A program made the position numbers and the translations under genes. From the NCBI GenBank assembly GCA_031459615.1, contig JAVKIE010000005.1, forward strand, positions 147,212 through 211,211: DNA of 64,000 bases, in the 5' to 3' direction. Source of the DNA: Calidihabitans tengchongensis (lineage in GTDB: Bacteria; Sysuimicrobiota; Sysuimicrobiia; Sysuimicrobiales; Kaftiobacteriaceae). Shown piece after piece: positions 33,832-42,042 of the stretch; position 1 is the first letter of the stretch; each line of letters starts with the position of its first letter. The notes below the pieces were generated by a model that worked only from the letters and a program-made list of their open reading frames with translations, was not told the origin of the DNA and made no database searches.

Positions 33832-34666
33832 ACCTCGCCGCCGGGCCTTGGGCCGCGGCTTGGGCGCCCTGATCCCCGGGGCTGACCTGCCCGACCGCCC
33901 TTCGGAGATCCCGCTGTCCAGGCTCTCCCCGGGCGCCTTTCAACCCCGGCAGGAGATTGACCCCCAGGAGCTGGCGGAGCTGGCGGAGTCCGTGCGCCGT
34001 CACGGGGTCCTGCAGCCCATCGTGGTTCGCCCCGTGGGGGACCGCTTCGAGGTGGTCGCGGGGGAACGCCGATGGCGGGCGGCGGAGGCGGCGGGCTTGC
34101 AGACCATCCCGGCCGTGATCAGGGAGCTGGACGACCGCCAGGCGGTGGAGGTGGCGCTGGTGGAAAACCTCCAGCGCCAGGATCTCTCCCCCCTGGAGAG
34201 GGCGCGGGCCTACCGCCGGCTGGTCGAGGAGTTCGGCCTGACGCAGGAACAGGTGGCCGAGCGCGTCGGCAAGAGCCAGCCGGCGGTGGCCAACACCCTG
34301 CGCCTCCTGCAGCTGCCGGCCCCCGTGCAGGCCAGCCTGGAGGCCGGCAGGATCAGCGAGGGGCACGCCCGAGCCATCCTGGGAGCGGGCAGTGCCCAGA
34401 GAATGCTGGCGGTGTGGGAGAAGGTGGAGCGGCGGGGCCTGTCCGTGCGCGAGACCGAGGCCCTGGTCCGGTCGTCTATTTCACGTGAAATGCGCCCGCG
34501 GCACCCGGCGCGATCCGACCCCCACCTGCGGGCTGTGGAGCAGGACCTGTCCAGACGGTACGGCACCGACGTCCGCGTGGTGGGGGGCACCCGACGGGGA
34601 AAGCTGGTCTTTGCCTATCGGTCGGAAGACGACCTCCAGAGGCTGCTGGACCTCCTGCTGGGCTGA
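33803..34666 (+). CDS. parB: Chromosome-partitioning protein ParB/Spo0J
   Basis: CTPase clamp that loads at parS. The GTG at 33803 follows GGGAGGTG and overlaps parA by 29 nt; 287 aa. The N-terminal ALGRGLGALIP matches the ParA-stimulating peptide. The nucleotide-binding domain has QPRQEIDP, GVLQPIVVRP and GERRWRAAEAAGL, and a helix-turn-helix follows (LTQEQVAERVGKSQPAVANTLRLLQLP). A C-terminal dimerisation segment ends LQRLLDLLLG. A parS-like site lies within the gene. Confidence 0.96.
   Translation: MPESPLPSPEPRRRALGRGLGALIPGADLPDRPSEIPLSRLSPGAFQPRQEIDPQELAELAESVRRHGVLQPIVVRPVGDRFEVVAGERRWRAAEAAGLQTIPAVIRELDDRQAVEVALVENLQRQDLSPLERARAYRRLVEEFGLTQEQVAERVGKSQPAVANTLRLLQLPAPVQASLEAGRISEGHARAILGAGSAQRMLAVWEKVERRGLSVRETEALVRSSISREMRPRHPARSDPHLRAVEQDLSRRYGTDVRVVGGTRRGKLVFAYRSEDDLQRLLDLLLG
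34477..34492. promoter_or_regulatory. parS-like centromere site inside parB
   Basis: TATTTCACGTGAAATG: the 12-bp core TTTCACGTGAAA is perfect, and three outer positions differ from the consensus TGTTTCACGTGAAACA. It is a 14-bp palindrome encoding Ile-Ser-Arg-Glu-Met within parB. In Bacillus subtilis one parS also lies within spo0J. Confidence 0.8.
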
Positions 34667-34689
34667 CGGTCGCCTGCCAGGGAGCCCGC

Positions 34690-34727
34690 GATGACCGCAT
34701 GAACGAACATGTTCATCAGGGGTCATC
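34690..34727 (+). terminator. Candidate terminator hairpin after parB
   Basis: Nested inverted repeats: GATGACC (34690-34696) with GGTCATC (34721-34727), and ATGAAC (34699-34704) with GTTCAT (34711-34716), enclosing a 6-nt loop. A weak TTCTC follows. It closes the rpmH-parB run, before the HD-domain gene. The T-tract is poor, so an operator is an alternative. Confidence 0.4.
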
Positions 34728-34770
34728 TTCTCACAATCCGGGCATGCGGGGCGCCTGGGAGGGGTAGCCG

Positions 34771-35358
34771 GTGAGCGGTGACCCGCACCACCCGGGCGGT
34801 GGGCTGAGCCGGGACCAGGCGTGGGATCTGGTCTGCCGGTGGATCCAGAGCGCCAACCTGCGCAAGCACCTCCTGGCGGTGGAAGCGGCCATGCGGGAGT
34901 ATGCGCGCCGGTTCGGGGAGGACGAAGACACCTGGGGCGTGGTGGGGCTGCTGCACGACCTGGATTACGAGCGCTGCCCGTCCCAGGAGGCCGGGCACCC
35001 GTTTGTGGGGGTGGAGGAGCTGCGCCGGCTGCAAGTGCCCGAGGAGTGGACGCGGGCCATTCTGTCCCACGCCGACTATTCGGGGGTGCCGCGCCGCACG
35101 CCGATGGAGAGGGCCCTGTACGCCGTCGACGAGCTGGTGGGGTTCATCATCGCGGTGGCGCTGGTCAAACCCGGGCGCAGCCTGGCCGAGGTCGACGTGG
35201 ACTCGGTGAAGAGGAAGATGAAGGACAAGGCCTTCGCCCGGGGGGTGAACCGGGACGACGTGATCCGGGGGGCGGCCGAGCTGGGCGTGCCCCTGGACGA
35301 GCACATCGCCACGGTCCTGCGGGCGCTGCAGCGGGCGGCGCCCGCGCTGGGGCTGTAG
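34771..35358 (+). CDS. HD-domain hydrolase-like protein
   Basis: A 195-aa protein of the HD superfamily, with RKHLLAVEAAMREYA, GLLHDLDYER (His-Asp pair) and ILSHADYSG, the expected order of metal ligands. Such single HD proteins are usually phosphohydrolases on nucleotides or phosphonates; the substrate is not evident. The GTG start follows GGGAGGGG. It is the first gene of a run that leads into the decarboxylase and glycine cleavage genes, with 12 bp to the next gene. Confidence 0.85.
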   Translation: MSGDPHHPGGGLSRDQAWDLVCRWIQSANLRKHLLAVEAAMREYARRFGEDEDTWGVVGLLHDLDYERCPSQEAGHPFVGVEELRRLQVPEEWTRAILSHADYSGVPRRTPMERALYAVDELVGFIIAVALVKPGRSLAEVDVDSVKRKMKDKAFARGVNRDDVIRGAAELGVPLDEHIATVLRALQRAAPALGL

Positions 35359-35370
35359 CGGGAGGGGACC

Positions 35371-36855
35371 ATGGATGTCCGCGGCGGGGCGGCGGGCGAT
35401 ATGCCCGCCGAGGAATTCCGGCGGGCCGCCCACCGGGTGGTGGACTGGATCGCCGACTACCTGGAGCGGGTGGGAGAGTATCCCGTCCTGGCGCGCACGG
35501 CGCCGGGCGAGATCGCCCGCGGGCTGCCGGCGGCGCCTCCGCGGCAGGGCGAGCCCGTCGATGCCATCCTGCGCGATGTGGACGAGGTGATCCTGCCGGG
35601 CATCACCCACTGGAACCACCCGGCGTTCTTCGGCTACTTCGCCATCACCGGGTCCGGGCCCGGCATTCTCGGGGAGATGCTGGCGGCCGCCCTCAACGTC
35701 AACGGAATGCTGTGGAAGACCTCCCCCGCGGCCACCGAGCTGGAGGAGGTGGCGCTGGGGTGGCTGCGGCAGATGGTGGGGCTGCCGGGCGAGTTCTTCG
35801 GCGTGATCATGGACACCGCGTCGGTGGCCAGCCTGTGCGCCATCGCCGCCGCCCGGGAGGCGGTGGCCGAGTACCCGGTGCGGCTGCGCGGCCTCGCCGG
35901 CGGGCCGCGCCTGCGCCTGTACACGTCCGAGCAGGCCCACTCCTCCGTCGAGAAGGCCGCCCTGGTCTTGGGCCTGGGACAGGACGGCGTGCGCAAGATC
36001 CCGACCGACAACGCCTTCCGCATGGACCCGCAGGCGCTGGCGGAGGCCGTTGCCGAGGACCGGCGGCAGGGGTGGCGCCCGTTCTGCGTGGCGGCCACCG
36101 TCGGCACCACGTCCACCACCAGCATCGACCCGGTGCCGGCCATCGCCGACGTCTGCGAGCGCGAGGGGTTGTGGCTGCACGTGGACGCGGCATACGCCGG
36201 GATGGCGGCGGTGGCCCCGGAGTACCGGTGGGTCCTGGATGGCTGCGCGCGGGCCGACTCGGTGGTGATCAACCCCCACAAGTGGTTGTTCGTGCCCATC
36301 GATTGCAGCGCGTTCTACTGCCGGCGCCCCGAGGTGCTGCGCCGGGCCTTCAGCCTGGTACCCGACTACCTGCGGACCCCCGAGCGCGATCGGGAGGGCG
36401 TCCGGGACCTGATGGACTACGGGATCCAGCTGGGCCGCCGCTTCCGGGGTCTGAAGCTGTGGATGGTCATCCGGTACTTCGGATCCGAGGGCGTCGCCTC
36501 GCGCATCCGGGATCACATCGCGCTGGCGCAGCGGTTCGCGGCGTGGGTGGATGCCCACCCGGACTTCGAGCGGATGGCGCCCGCGCCCCTGTCGGTGGTC
36601 TGCTTCCGCGCCCACCCGGCCGGGCTGCGCGGGCGGGTGGGCCCGGAAACACTGGACGGGCTCAACGCGGACGTCCTCGAGCGCGTCAACGCCACAGGCC
36701 GGGCCTTTCTCTCCCACACCCGGCTGCGGGGGCGGATGACCCTGCGGCTGGCGGTGGGCAATCTGCGCACCACGGAGCGCCACGTGCGCCAGGCGTGGGA
36801 CCTGATCCAGGAGGCCACGGCCGCTGCGGTCCGGGCGGCCGGCCTGGCGCGCTGA
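35371..36855 (+). CDS. PLP-dependent aromatic-L-amino-acid decarboxylase family protein
   Basis: A 494-aa group II decarboxylase. Recognisable parts are HWNHPAFFGYFAITGSGPGILGEML, TSEQAHSSVEKAALVLGLG, LWLHVDAAYAG and VINPHKWLFVPIDC, with Lys304 as the PLP lysine. The family includes Trp/Tyr/Phe/DOPA decarboxylases and aldehyde-forming relatives (aromatic acetaldehyde synthases). Sequence alone does not fix substrate or outcome. With the aromatic pathway 25 kb away, an aromatic amine product is plausible but not shown. Confidence 0.9.
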   Translation: MDVRGGAAGDMPAEEFRRAAHRVVDWIADYLERVGEYPVLARTAPGEIARGLPAAPPRQGEPVDAILRDVDEVILPGITHWNHPAFFGYFAITGSGPGILGEMLAAALNVNGMLWKTSPAATELEEVALGWLRQMVGLPGEFFGVIMDTASVASLCAIAAAREAVAEYPVRLRGLAGGPRLRLYTSEQAHSSVEKAALVLGLGQDGVRKIPTDNAFRMDPQALAEAVAEDRRQGWRPFCVAATVGTTSTTSIDPVPAIADVCEREGLWLHVDAAYAGMAAVAPEYRWVLDGCARADSVVINPHKWLFVPIDCSAFYCRRPEVLRRAFSLVPDYLRTPERDREGVRDLMDYGIQLGRRFRGLKLWMVIRYFGSEGVASRIRDHIALAQRFAAWVDAHPDFERMAPAPLSVVCFRAHPAGLRGRVGPETLDGLNADVLERVNATGRAFLSHTRLRGRMTLRLAVGNLRTTERHVRQAWDLIQEATAAAVRAAGLAR

Positions 36856-36932
36856 GGGGCCGCGGGCGGACCCGCGGCAGCGGAGGATAACCGCGGGAGG
36901 TCGTGGAAGGATGGCCCCGGGCGACTCCCCCC

Positions 36933-37631
36933 ATGATCTTCCGCGACCGCCGGGAAGCCGGAGCGCAGCTGGCGGAGGCCCTGCAGTCCTGCCGGGATCG
37001 TCGCCCGGTCGTGCTGGCGGTGCCACGAGGCGGCGTGGTGGTGGGGTATCAGGTGGCTGTCGCGCTGGACGCCCCGCTGGACGTCGTGGTGCCGCGCAAG
37101 CTGCGGGCGCCGTTCAATCCGGAGCTGGCCATCGGCGCCGTGGCCCATGACGGCTCCGTGTACCTGGACGAGGGGCTTGTGCGCACGCTGGGGGTCCCCG
37201 ACGACTACCTGCGCCAGGAGATCGCGTATCAGACCGAGGAAATCCGGCGCCGGATGCACGCCTACCGGGGAGAGCGCCCCCTGCCCGACGTGGCCGGGGC
37301 CACCGCCATCGTCGTCGACGACGGCGTGGCCACCGGCGCCACCATGATCGCGGCCCTGCGGGCGGTCCGCGCCCTGGGGCCGCGGGAGCTGGTGGCGGCG
37401 GTTCCGGTGGCGCCGCCGGAGACGGTGGAGCGGCTGCGGCGGGAGGCCGACCAGGTCGTGTGCCTGCACACGCCGGCCCTGTTCTACGCCGTGGGTCAGT
37501 TCTACGAGGACTTCTCGCAGACCACCGATGAGGAAGTGGTCGCCCTCCTGCGCGCCCGGGCCGCCCAGCTGCCGGCGGACCTCGCCGCCCGCCCGGCAGG
37601 CCGCGACGCCACGGGTGAGCCGGGCGGCTGA
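36933..37631 (+). CDS. Phosphoribosyltransferase-fold protein
   Basis: About 232 aa from the ATG at 36933 (MIFRDRREAGAQLAEAL), which matches where the family usually begins; a GTG at 36903 with GGGAGGTC just before it would add ten residues. It has the type I PRPP motif AIVVDDGVATGATM and an N-terminal VVLAVPRGGVVVGYQVAVAL, with LDVVVPRKLRAPFNPELAIGAV. It resembles the 'predicted phosphoribosyltransferase' family often found beside hydrolases. Its substrate is unknown. Confidence 0.87.
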   Translation: MIFRDRREAGAQLAEALQSCRDRRPVVLAVPRGGVVVGYQVAVALDAPLDVVVPRKLRAPFNPELAIGAVAHDGSVYLDEGLVRTLGVPDDYLRQEIAYQTEEIRRRMHAYRGERPLPDVAGATAIVVDDGVATGATMIAALRAVRALGPRELVAAVPVAPPETVERLRREADQVVCLHTPALFYAVGQFYEDFSQTTDEEVVALLRARAAQLPADLAARPAGRDATGEPGG

Positions 37632-37659
37632 GGCACGGCGGCCGCCCCCGCCCCCGGCC

Positions 37660-38757
37660 ATGGCTGCCACCGAGCTGAAGCGGACGAGCCTGTACGCCTC
37701 CCACGTGGCTGCGGGGGCGCGCATGGGGCCATTCGCCGGATGGGAGATGCCGGTGCAGTACGCCGGCATCGTCGCCGAGCACCGGGCGGTGCGCACGGCC
37801 GCGGGCCTGTTCGATGTGTCGCACATGGGGGAGATCGAGATCGTCGGGCCCGGCGCCCTGGACTCGGTGCAGCGGCTGATCACCAACGACGCCGGGCGCC
37901 TGGCGGTGGGCCAGGGGCTGTACACGCCCATGTGCGCGCCCACCGGCGGGATCCTGGACGACCTCACGGTGTTCCGGCTGGGCATTGACCGCTTCCTGAT
38001 GGTGGTGAACGCCAGCCGGACCGATGCGGACTTCGCGTGGATCGCCGAGCACACCCGGCAGGCCACCGCCCGCAACCGGTCCGCGGAGCTGGCGCTGCTG
38101 GCCCTCCAGGGTCCTCGGGCGGCGGCGGTGCTGGGGCGGGTGACGCGGGCCGACGTGGGGTCCCTGCGGTCCTTCCACCTGCTGGACGGCGTGGAGGTGG
38201 CCGGGGTGATGTGCCTGGTGTCGCGCACCGGCTACACGGGCGAGGACGGGTTTGAGATCGCCTGCGCGTGGGAGCAGGCGCCGGCGGTGTGGGCCGCGCT
38301 GCTGGAGGGCGGGCGTCCGGAGGGGCTTGTGCCCGCCGGGTTGGGAGCGCGGGACACTCTGCGCCTGGAGGCCGGCTACATGCTGTACGGTCAGGACATC
38401 GACGAGACCACCACTCCCCTGGAGGCTCCGCTGGGGTGGACGGTTAAGTTTGACAAGGGGGAGTTCATCGGCCGGGCGGTCCTGTGGGCCCAGAAGGAGC
38501 AGGGCGTGCGCCGGCGCCTGGTGGGATTCGAGGTGCGGGACCGGGTGATTGCCCGCCACGGAAACCCGCTGTGGGCCGGCGGGCGGCGGGTGGGGAGCGT
38601 GACCAGCGGGACGTTCGGACCGTGGGTGGGCAAGAGCATCGGCATGGGCTACGTGGGAGTCGAGTGGGCGGCGCCCGGGACGGCCCTGGAGGTGGAGGTG
38701 CGGGGCCGCCGCGCCGAGGCGGTGGTGACGCGGCTGCCGTTTTACCGAAGGAGGTGA
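37660..38757 (+). CDS. gcvT: Glycine cleavage system T protein (aminomethyltransferase)
   Basis: Moves the methylene group of glycine from the lipoyl arm of GcvH to tetrahydrofolate and releases ammonia. The 365-aa protein has PFAGWEMPVQYAGIVAEHRAVR, FDVSHMGEIE, GGILDDLTVFRL, RTGYTGEDGFEI and GLGARDTLRLEAGYMLYGQDID. It overlaps nothing and lies 28 bp after the phosphoribosyltransferase gene. No glycine riboswitch was seen upstream. Confidence 0.96.
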   Translation: MAATELKRTSLYASHVAAGARMGPFAGWEMPVQYAGIVAEHRAVRTAAGLFDVSHMGEIEIVGPGALDSVQRLITNDAGRLAVGQGLYTPMCAPTGGILDDLTVFRLGIDRFLMVVNASRTDADFAWIAEHTRQATARNRSAELALLALQGPRAAAVLGRVTRADVGSLRSFHLLDGVEVAGVMCLVSRTGYTGEDGFEIACAWEQAPAVWAALLEGGRPEGLVPAGLGARDTLRLEAGYMLYGQDIDETTTPLEAPLGWTVKFDKGEFIGRAVLWAQKEQGVRRRLVGFEVRDRVIARHGNPLWAGGRRVGSVTSGTFGPWVGKSIGMGYVGVEWAAPGTALEVEVRGRRAEAVVTRLPFYRRR

Positions 38758-38761
38758 CCCG

Positions 38762-39160
38762 CTGGACAGGCGCGAGCGCATCCCTCCGGATCTGCGGTAT
38801 TCCCGCGAGCACGAGTGGGCGAGGGTGGAGAACGGGCGTGTCCGGGTGGGCATTACCCGGTACGCCGCCGACCGGCTCACCGATGTGGTGTACGTGGAGC
38901 TGCCGGCTCCCGGGACCCGGGTGTCGTTCATGCAGCCCTTCGGCGTGGTGGAGTCGGTCAAGGCCGCCTCCGACCTGTATGCTCCCGTCAGCGGCACGGT
39001 GGTCGAAGTCAACGCCGCCCTGCGGGAGCGGCCCGAGCTGGTCAACGCCGACCCCTACGGCGAGGGATGGATGATCGTCGTGGTCCCCGACGACCCGGGT
39101 GAGCTGGACCGCCTCCTGAGCGCCGACGACTACGCCCGCCTGGTGGGCGAGGAGGGCTGA
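38762..39160 (+). CDS. gcvH: Glycine cleavage system H protein
   Basis: Lipoyl carrier that shuttles intermediates among P, T and L proteins. The lipoylated Lys67 sits in GVVESVKAASDLYAPVSG. The conserved N-terminus DLRYSREHEWARVENGRVRVGIT needs a start before 38800, and no ATG/GTG/TTG is present there. A CTG at 38762, 7 nt after a strong AAGGAGGTG (overlapping the gcvT stop), is the likely start, giving 132 aa. A GTG at 38825 would delete the conserved HEW segment. Confidence 0.94.
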   Translation: MDRRERIPPDLRYSREHEWARVENGRVRVGITRYAADRLTDVVYVELPAPGTRVSFMQPFGVVESVKAASDLYAPVSGTVVEVNAALRERPELVNADPYGEGWMIVVVPDDPGELDRLLSADDYARLVGEEG

Positions 39161-39175
39161 TCGAGGAGGCGATCC

Positions 39176-40534
39176 ATGCCGCGTCGTCAGCACAAGTACA
39201 TCCCCGCCACCGAGGCCGAGCGGGAGGAGATGCTCCGGGCGATCGGGGTCGCCTCGGTGGACGACCTGTTCGGTGACATTCCGCCCGCGGTGCGCCTGAC
39301 GCGCCCCCTGGACCTGCCGGCGCCCCTCAGCGATCCGGAGCTGTGGGCGACGGTCCGGGCCCTCGCCGAGGAAAACCTGCACGCCGACCGGGTGGCGTGC
39401 TTTCTGGGCGCGGGCGCCTACGACCACTACATTCCCAGCGTGGTGTGGCATCTGGCCGGACGGGGTGAGTTCCTCACCGCGTACACGCCTTACCAGGCGG
39501 AGATCATGCAGGGGGAGCTCCAGGCGGCCTACGAGTACCAGACCCTGCTCTGCGAGCTCACCGGCATGGACGTGGCCAACGCCTCCATGTACGACGGGGC
39601 GTCGGCCACCGCCGAAGCGGCGGTGATGGCCCGGGACCTGACCCGCCGGGACCAGGTCGTGATCAGCCGGGCGGTGCACCCCGAATACCGCCAGGCCGTG
39701 CGCACCTACACCGAGCCCCTGGGGATCGAGGTGCGGGAGGTGCCCTGGCGGGATGGCGTGACGGACCTGGAGGCGGTGGCGGCCGCCTGCGGCGAGCGCA
39801 CCGCGGCGGTCATCATCCAGCACCCCAACGTCTTCGGATGCCTGGAAGATGGCCCCGCCCTGGCAGAGGTGGCCCACCGACGGGGGGCGCTGCTGGTCTG
39901 CGCCGTGGCGGAGCCCATCTCCCTGGGCCTGCTGCGGCCTCCGGGGGCCTGGGGGGCCGACATCGTGGCCGGAGAGGGGCAGCCCCTGGGCAATCACCTG
40001 AACTTCGGGGGGCCGTACCTGGGGATGCTGGCGACGCGGCAGGAGTTCGTCCGCCGCATGCCCGGGCGCCTGGTGGGCGCCACCGTGGACGCCGAGGGGC
40101 GGCGCGGGTTCGTGCTCACCCTGCAGACGCGGGAGCAGCACATCCGGAGGGAAAAGGCCACCAGCAACATCTGCACCAACGAGGCGCTGCTGGCGCTGGC
40201 GGCCGCCGTCTACATGGCCACCCTCGGGCCGCAGGGGATGCGGGCCGTGGCGGAGCTCAACCTCCACAAGGCGGCCTACGCCCGCGAGGTGGTGGGGCGG
40301 GTGCCCGGCTACCGGGTGGCGTTTCCCGCCCCGACGTTCAACGAGTTCGTGGTGCGCACTCCCCTGCCGCCCGAGGAGGTCAACCGCCGGCTGCTGGCCC
40401 ACCGCATCCTCGGGGGCCTGCCCCTGGGCCGCTGGTACCCGGAGCTGGCCGACGGGTGGCTGCTGTGCGTCACCGAGCAGCGCACCCGGTCCGAGATCGA
40501 TGCTCTGGCCGCCGCGCTGGAGGGGATCCGATGA
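39176..40534 (+). CDS. gcvPA: Glycine dehydrogenase (decarboxylating) subunit 1
   Basis: N-terminal half of the split P protein, 452 aa, without the PLP lysine. Typical parts are YIPATEAEREEMLRAIGV, GAGAYDHYIPSVVWHL, FLTAYTPYQAEIMQGELQAAYEYQ and REQHIRREKATSNICTNEALLALAAAVYM. The split P protein is typical of Firmicutes, Thermotoga and archaea, against the single long GcvP of enterobacteria. It overlaps gcvPB by 4 nt. Confidence 0.96.
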   Translation: MPRRQHKYIPATEAEREEMLRAIGVASVDDLFGDIPPAVRLTRPLDLPAPLSDPELWATVRALAEENLHADRVACFLGAGAYDHYIPSVVWHLAGRGEFLTAYTPYQAEIMQGELQAAYEYQTLLCELTGMDVANASMYDGASATAEAAVMARDLTRRDQVVISRAVHPEYRQAVRTYTEPLGIEVREVPWRDGVTDLEAVAAACGERTAAVIIQHPNVFGCLEDGPALAEVAHRRGALLVCAVAEPISLGLLRPPGAWGADIVAGEGQPLGNHLNFGGPYLGMLATRQEFVRRMPGRLVGATVDAEGRRGFVLTLQTREQHIRREKATSNICTNEALLALAAAVYMATLGPQGMRAVAELNLHKAAYAREVVGRVPGYRVAFPAPTFNEFVVRTPLPPEEVNRRLLAHRILGGLPLGRWYPELADGWLLCVTEQRTRSEIDALAAALEGIR

Positions 40535-42042
40535 GCGCCCGGGATCCGCGCCGGGACATGCCCCTGATCTTCGAGCTCAGTACCCCCGGCCGCCTGGGAT
40601 GCGCGCTCCCCGATCCCGACGTGCCGGTGCGGCCGGTGGCGGAGAGGGTGCCGGCCCACCTGCTCCGGGAGACCCCCCCGGCCCTGCCGGAAGTCAGCGA
40701 GCTGGACGTGGTGCGCCACTACACCCGGCTGTCCCACCGCAACTTCAGCATTGACGAGGGGATGTACCCGCTGGGGTCGTGCACCATGAAATACAACCCC
40801 AAGATCCACGAGGATCTGGCGCGGCTGCCGGGTTTCTGCCGGGTGCACCCCTACACGCCTCCGGAGCACGTCCAGGGCGCGCTGCGCCTCATGTGGGAGC
40901 TGGAGCGGGTGCTGGCCGAAATCAGCGGCATGGACCGGGTGACCTTCCACCCTGCGGCCGGCGCCCACGGCGAGCTGGTGGGCATGCTGATGATCCGCGC
41001 CTACTTCCGCTCCCGGGGCGAGGCCCGCACCCGGGTCATCGTGCCCGACTCGGCCCACGGCACCAACCCGGCCACCGCGGCCATGTGCGGGTACCAGGTG
41101 GTCACCGTGCGCAGCGACGCCCGGGGCAATCTGGACGTGGGGGCCTTGCGGGACGCGATGGATGAGTCGGTGGCGGCCCTGATGCTGACCAACCCCAACA
41201 CCCTGGGCCTGTTCGAGGAGCGCATCCTGGAGATCGCCGAGGTGGTGCACAGCCGGGGCGGCCAGATGTACCTGGACGGGGCGAACTTCAACGCCATGCT
41301 GGGCGTCACCCGGCCGGGAGACCAGGGGTTCGACGTCATGCACATGAACCTGCACAAGACCTTCTCCACTCCCCACGGGGGTGGCGGTCCCGGAGCCGGC
41401 GCCGTGGGGGTCAAGGCCCACCTGGTCCCCTTCCTCCCCGTGCCCACCGTCGAGCGGCGCGGCGACGGGTTCGTGCTGGACGAGGACCGCCCGCAGTCCG
41501 TCGGCCGGGTGCGGGCGTTTTACGGGAACTTCGCCAACCTGGTGCGGGCGTATGCCTACATCCGGTCGCTGGGCGCCGCGGGCCTGCGGCAGGTGGCCGA
41601 GACCGCCGTGCTCAACGCCAACTACCTGGCGGCCCGGCTGCGGGAGCACTTCGACGTCCCCTACCCCCGCCGGTGCATGCACGAGTTCGTCCTGTCGGGG
41701 GCGCGCCAGAAGAGGCTGTATGGCGTGGCCACCAGGGATATGGCCAAGCGCATCCTGGACTATGGCTTCCACGCGCCGACGGTGTACTTCCCGCTGATCG
41801 TTGAGGAAGCCATCATGATCGAACCCACCGAAACCGAAAGCAAGCGCACCCTGGATGAGTTCGCCGAGGCCCTTATCGCCGTGGCCCGGGAGGCGCGGGA
41901 CACTCCCGACGTGGTTCGGACCGCTCCCCACACCACGCCCGTCCGCCGGCTGGATGAGGTGCGGGCGGCGCGCCAGCCGGACCTGCGCTGGCGGCCGCGG
42001 CGCGATGAGCCTGTCCCCGGCGCGGGGCGGGATCGTCCGTGA
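40531..42042 (+). CDS. gcvPB: Glycine dehydrogenase (decarboxylating) subunit 2
   Basis: PLP-bearing half of the split P protein, 503 aa, with HRNFSIDEGMYPLGSCTMKYNPK, AHGELVGMLMIRAY, PDSAHGTNPATAAMCGY and the PLP site MHMNLHKTFSTPHGGGGPG (Lys276). It decarboxylates glycine and loads the aminomethyl group on GcvH. The C-terminal 30 residues (from RTAPHTTPVRRLDEVRAAR) are a normal tail. Its stop overlaps the GTG of the dehydratase gene. Confidence 0.97.
   Translation: MSARDPRRDMPLIFELSTPGRLGCALPDPDVPVRPVAERVPAHLLRETPPALPEVSELDVVRHYTRLSHRNFSIDEGMYPLGSCTMKYNPKIHEDLARLPGFCRVHPYTPPEHVQGALRLMWELERVLAEISGMDRVTFHPAAGAHGELVGMLMIRAYFRSRGEARTRVIVPDSAHGTNPATAAMCGYQVVTVRSDARGNLDVGALRDAMDESVAALMLTNPNTLGLFEERILEIAEVVHSRGGQMYLDGANFNAMLGVTRPGDQGFDVMHMNLHKTFSTPHGGGGPGAGAVGVKAHLVPFLPVPTVERRGDGFVLDEDRPQSVGRVRAFYGNFANLVRAYAYIRSLGAAGLRQVAETAVLNANYLAARLREHFDVPYPRRCMHEFVLSGARQKRLYGVATRDMAKRILDYGFHAPTVYFPLIVEEAIMIEPTETESKRTLDEFAEALIAVAREARDTPDVVRTAPHTTPVRRLDEVRAARQPDLRWRPRRDEPVPGAGRDRP

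Noticed and set aside
34704..34713. GAACATGTTC as an SOS/LexA box after parB
   Set aside because: The half-sites are 2 nt apart rather than the 4 nt of the LexA box, and the sequence is part of a larger stem-loop.
37632..37659. Glycine riboswitch upstream of gcvT
   Set aside because: Only 28 bp separate gcvT from the preceding gene, and no paired glycine-aptamer motif was seen.
38825..39160. GTG at 38825 as the gcvH start
   Set aside because: It would delete the conserved REHEWARVE segment, and a strong ribosome-binding site lies before the CTG at 38762.
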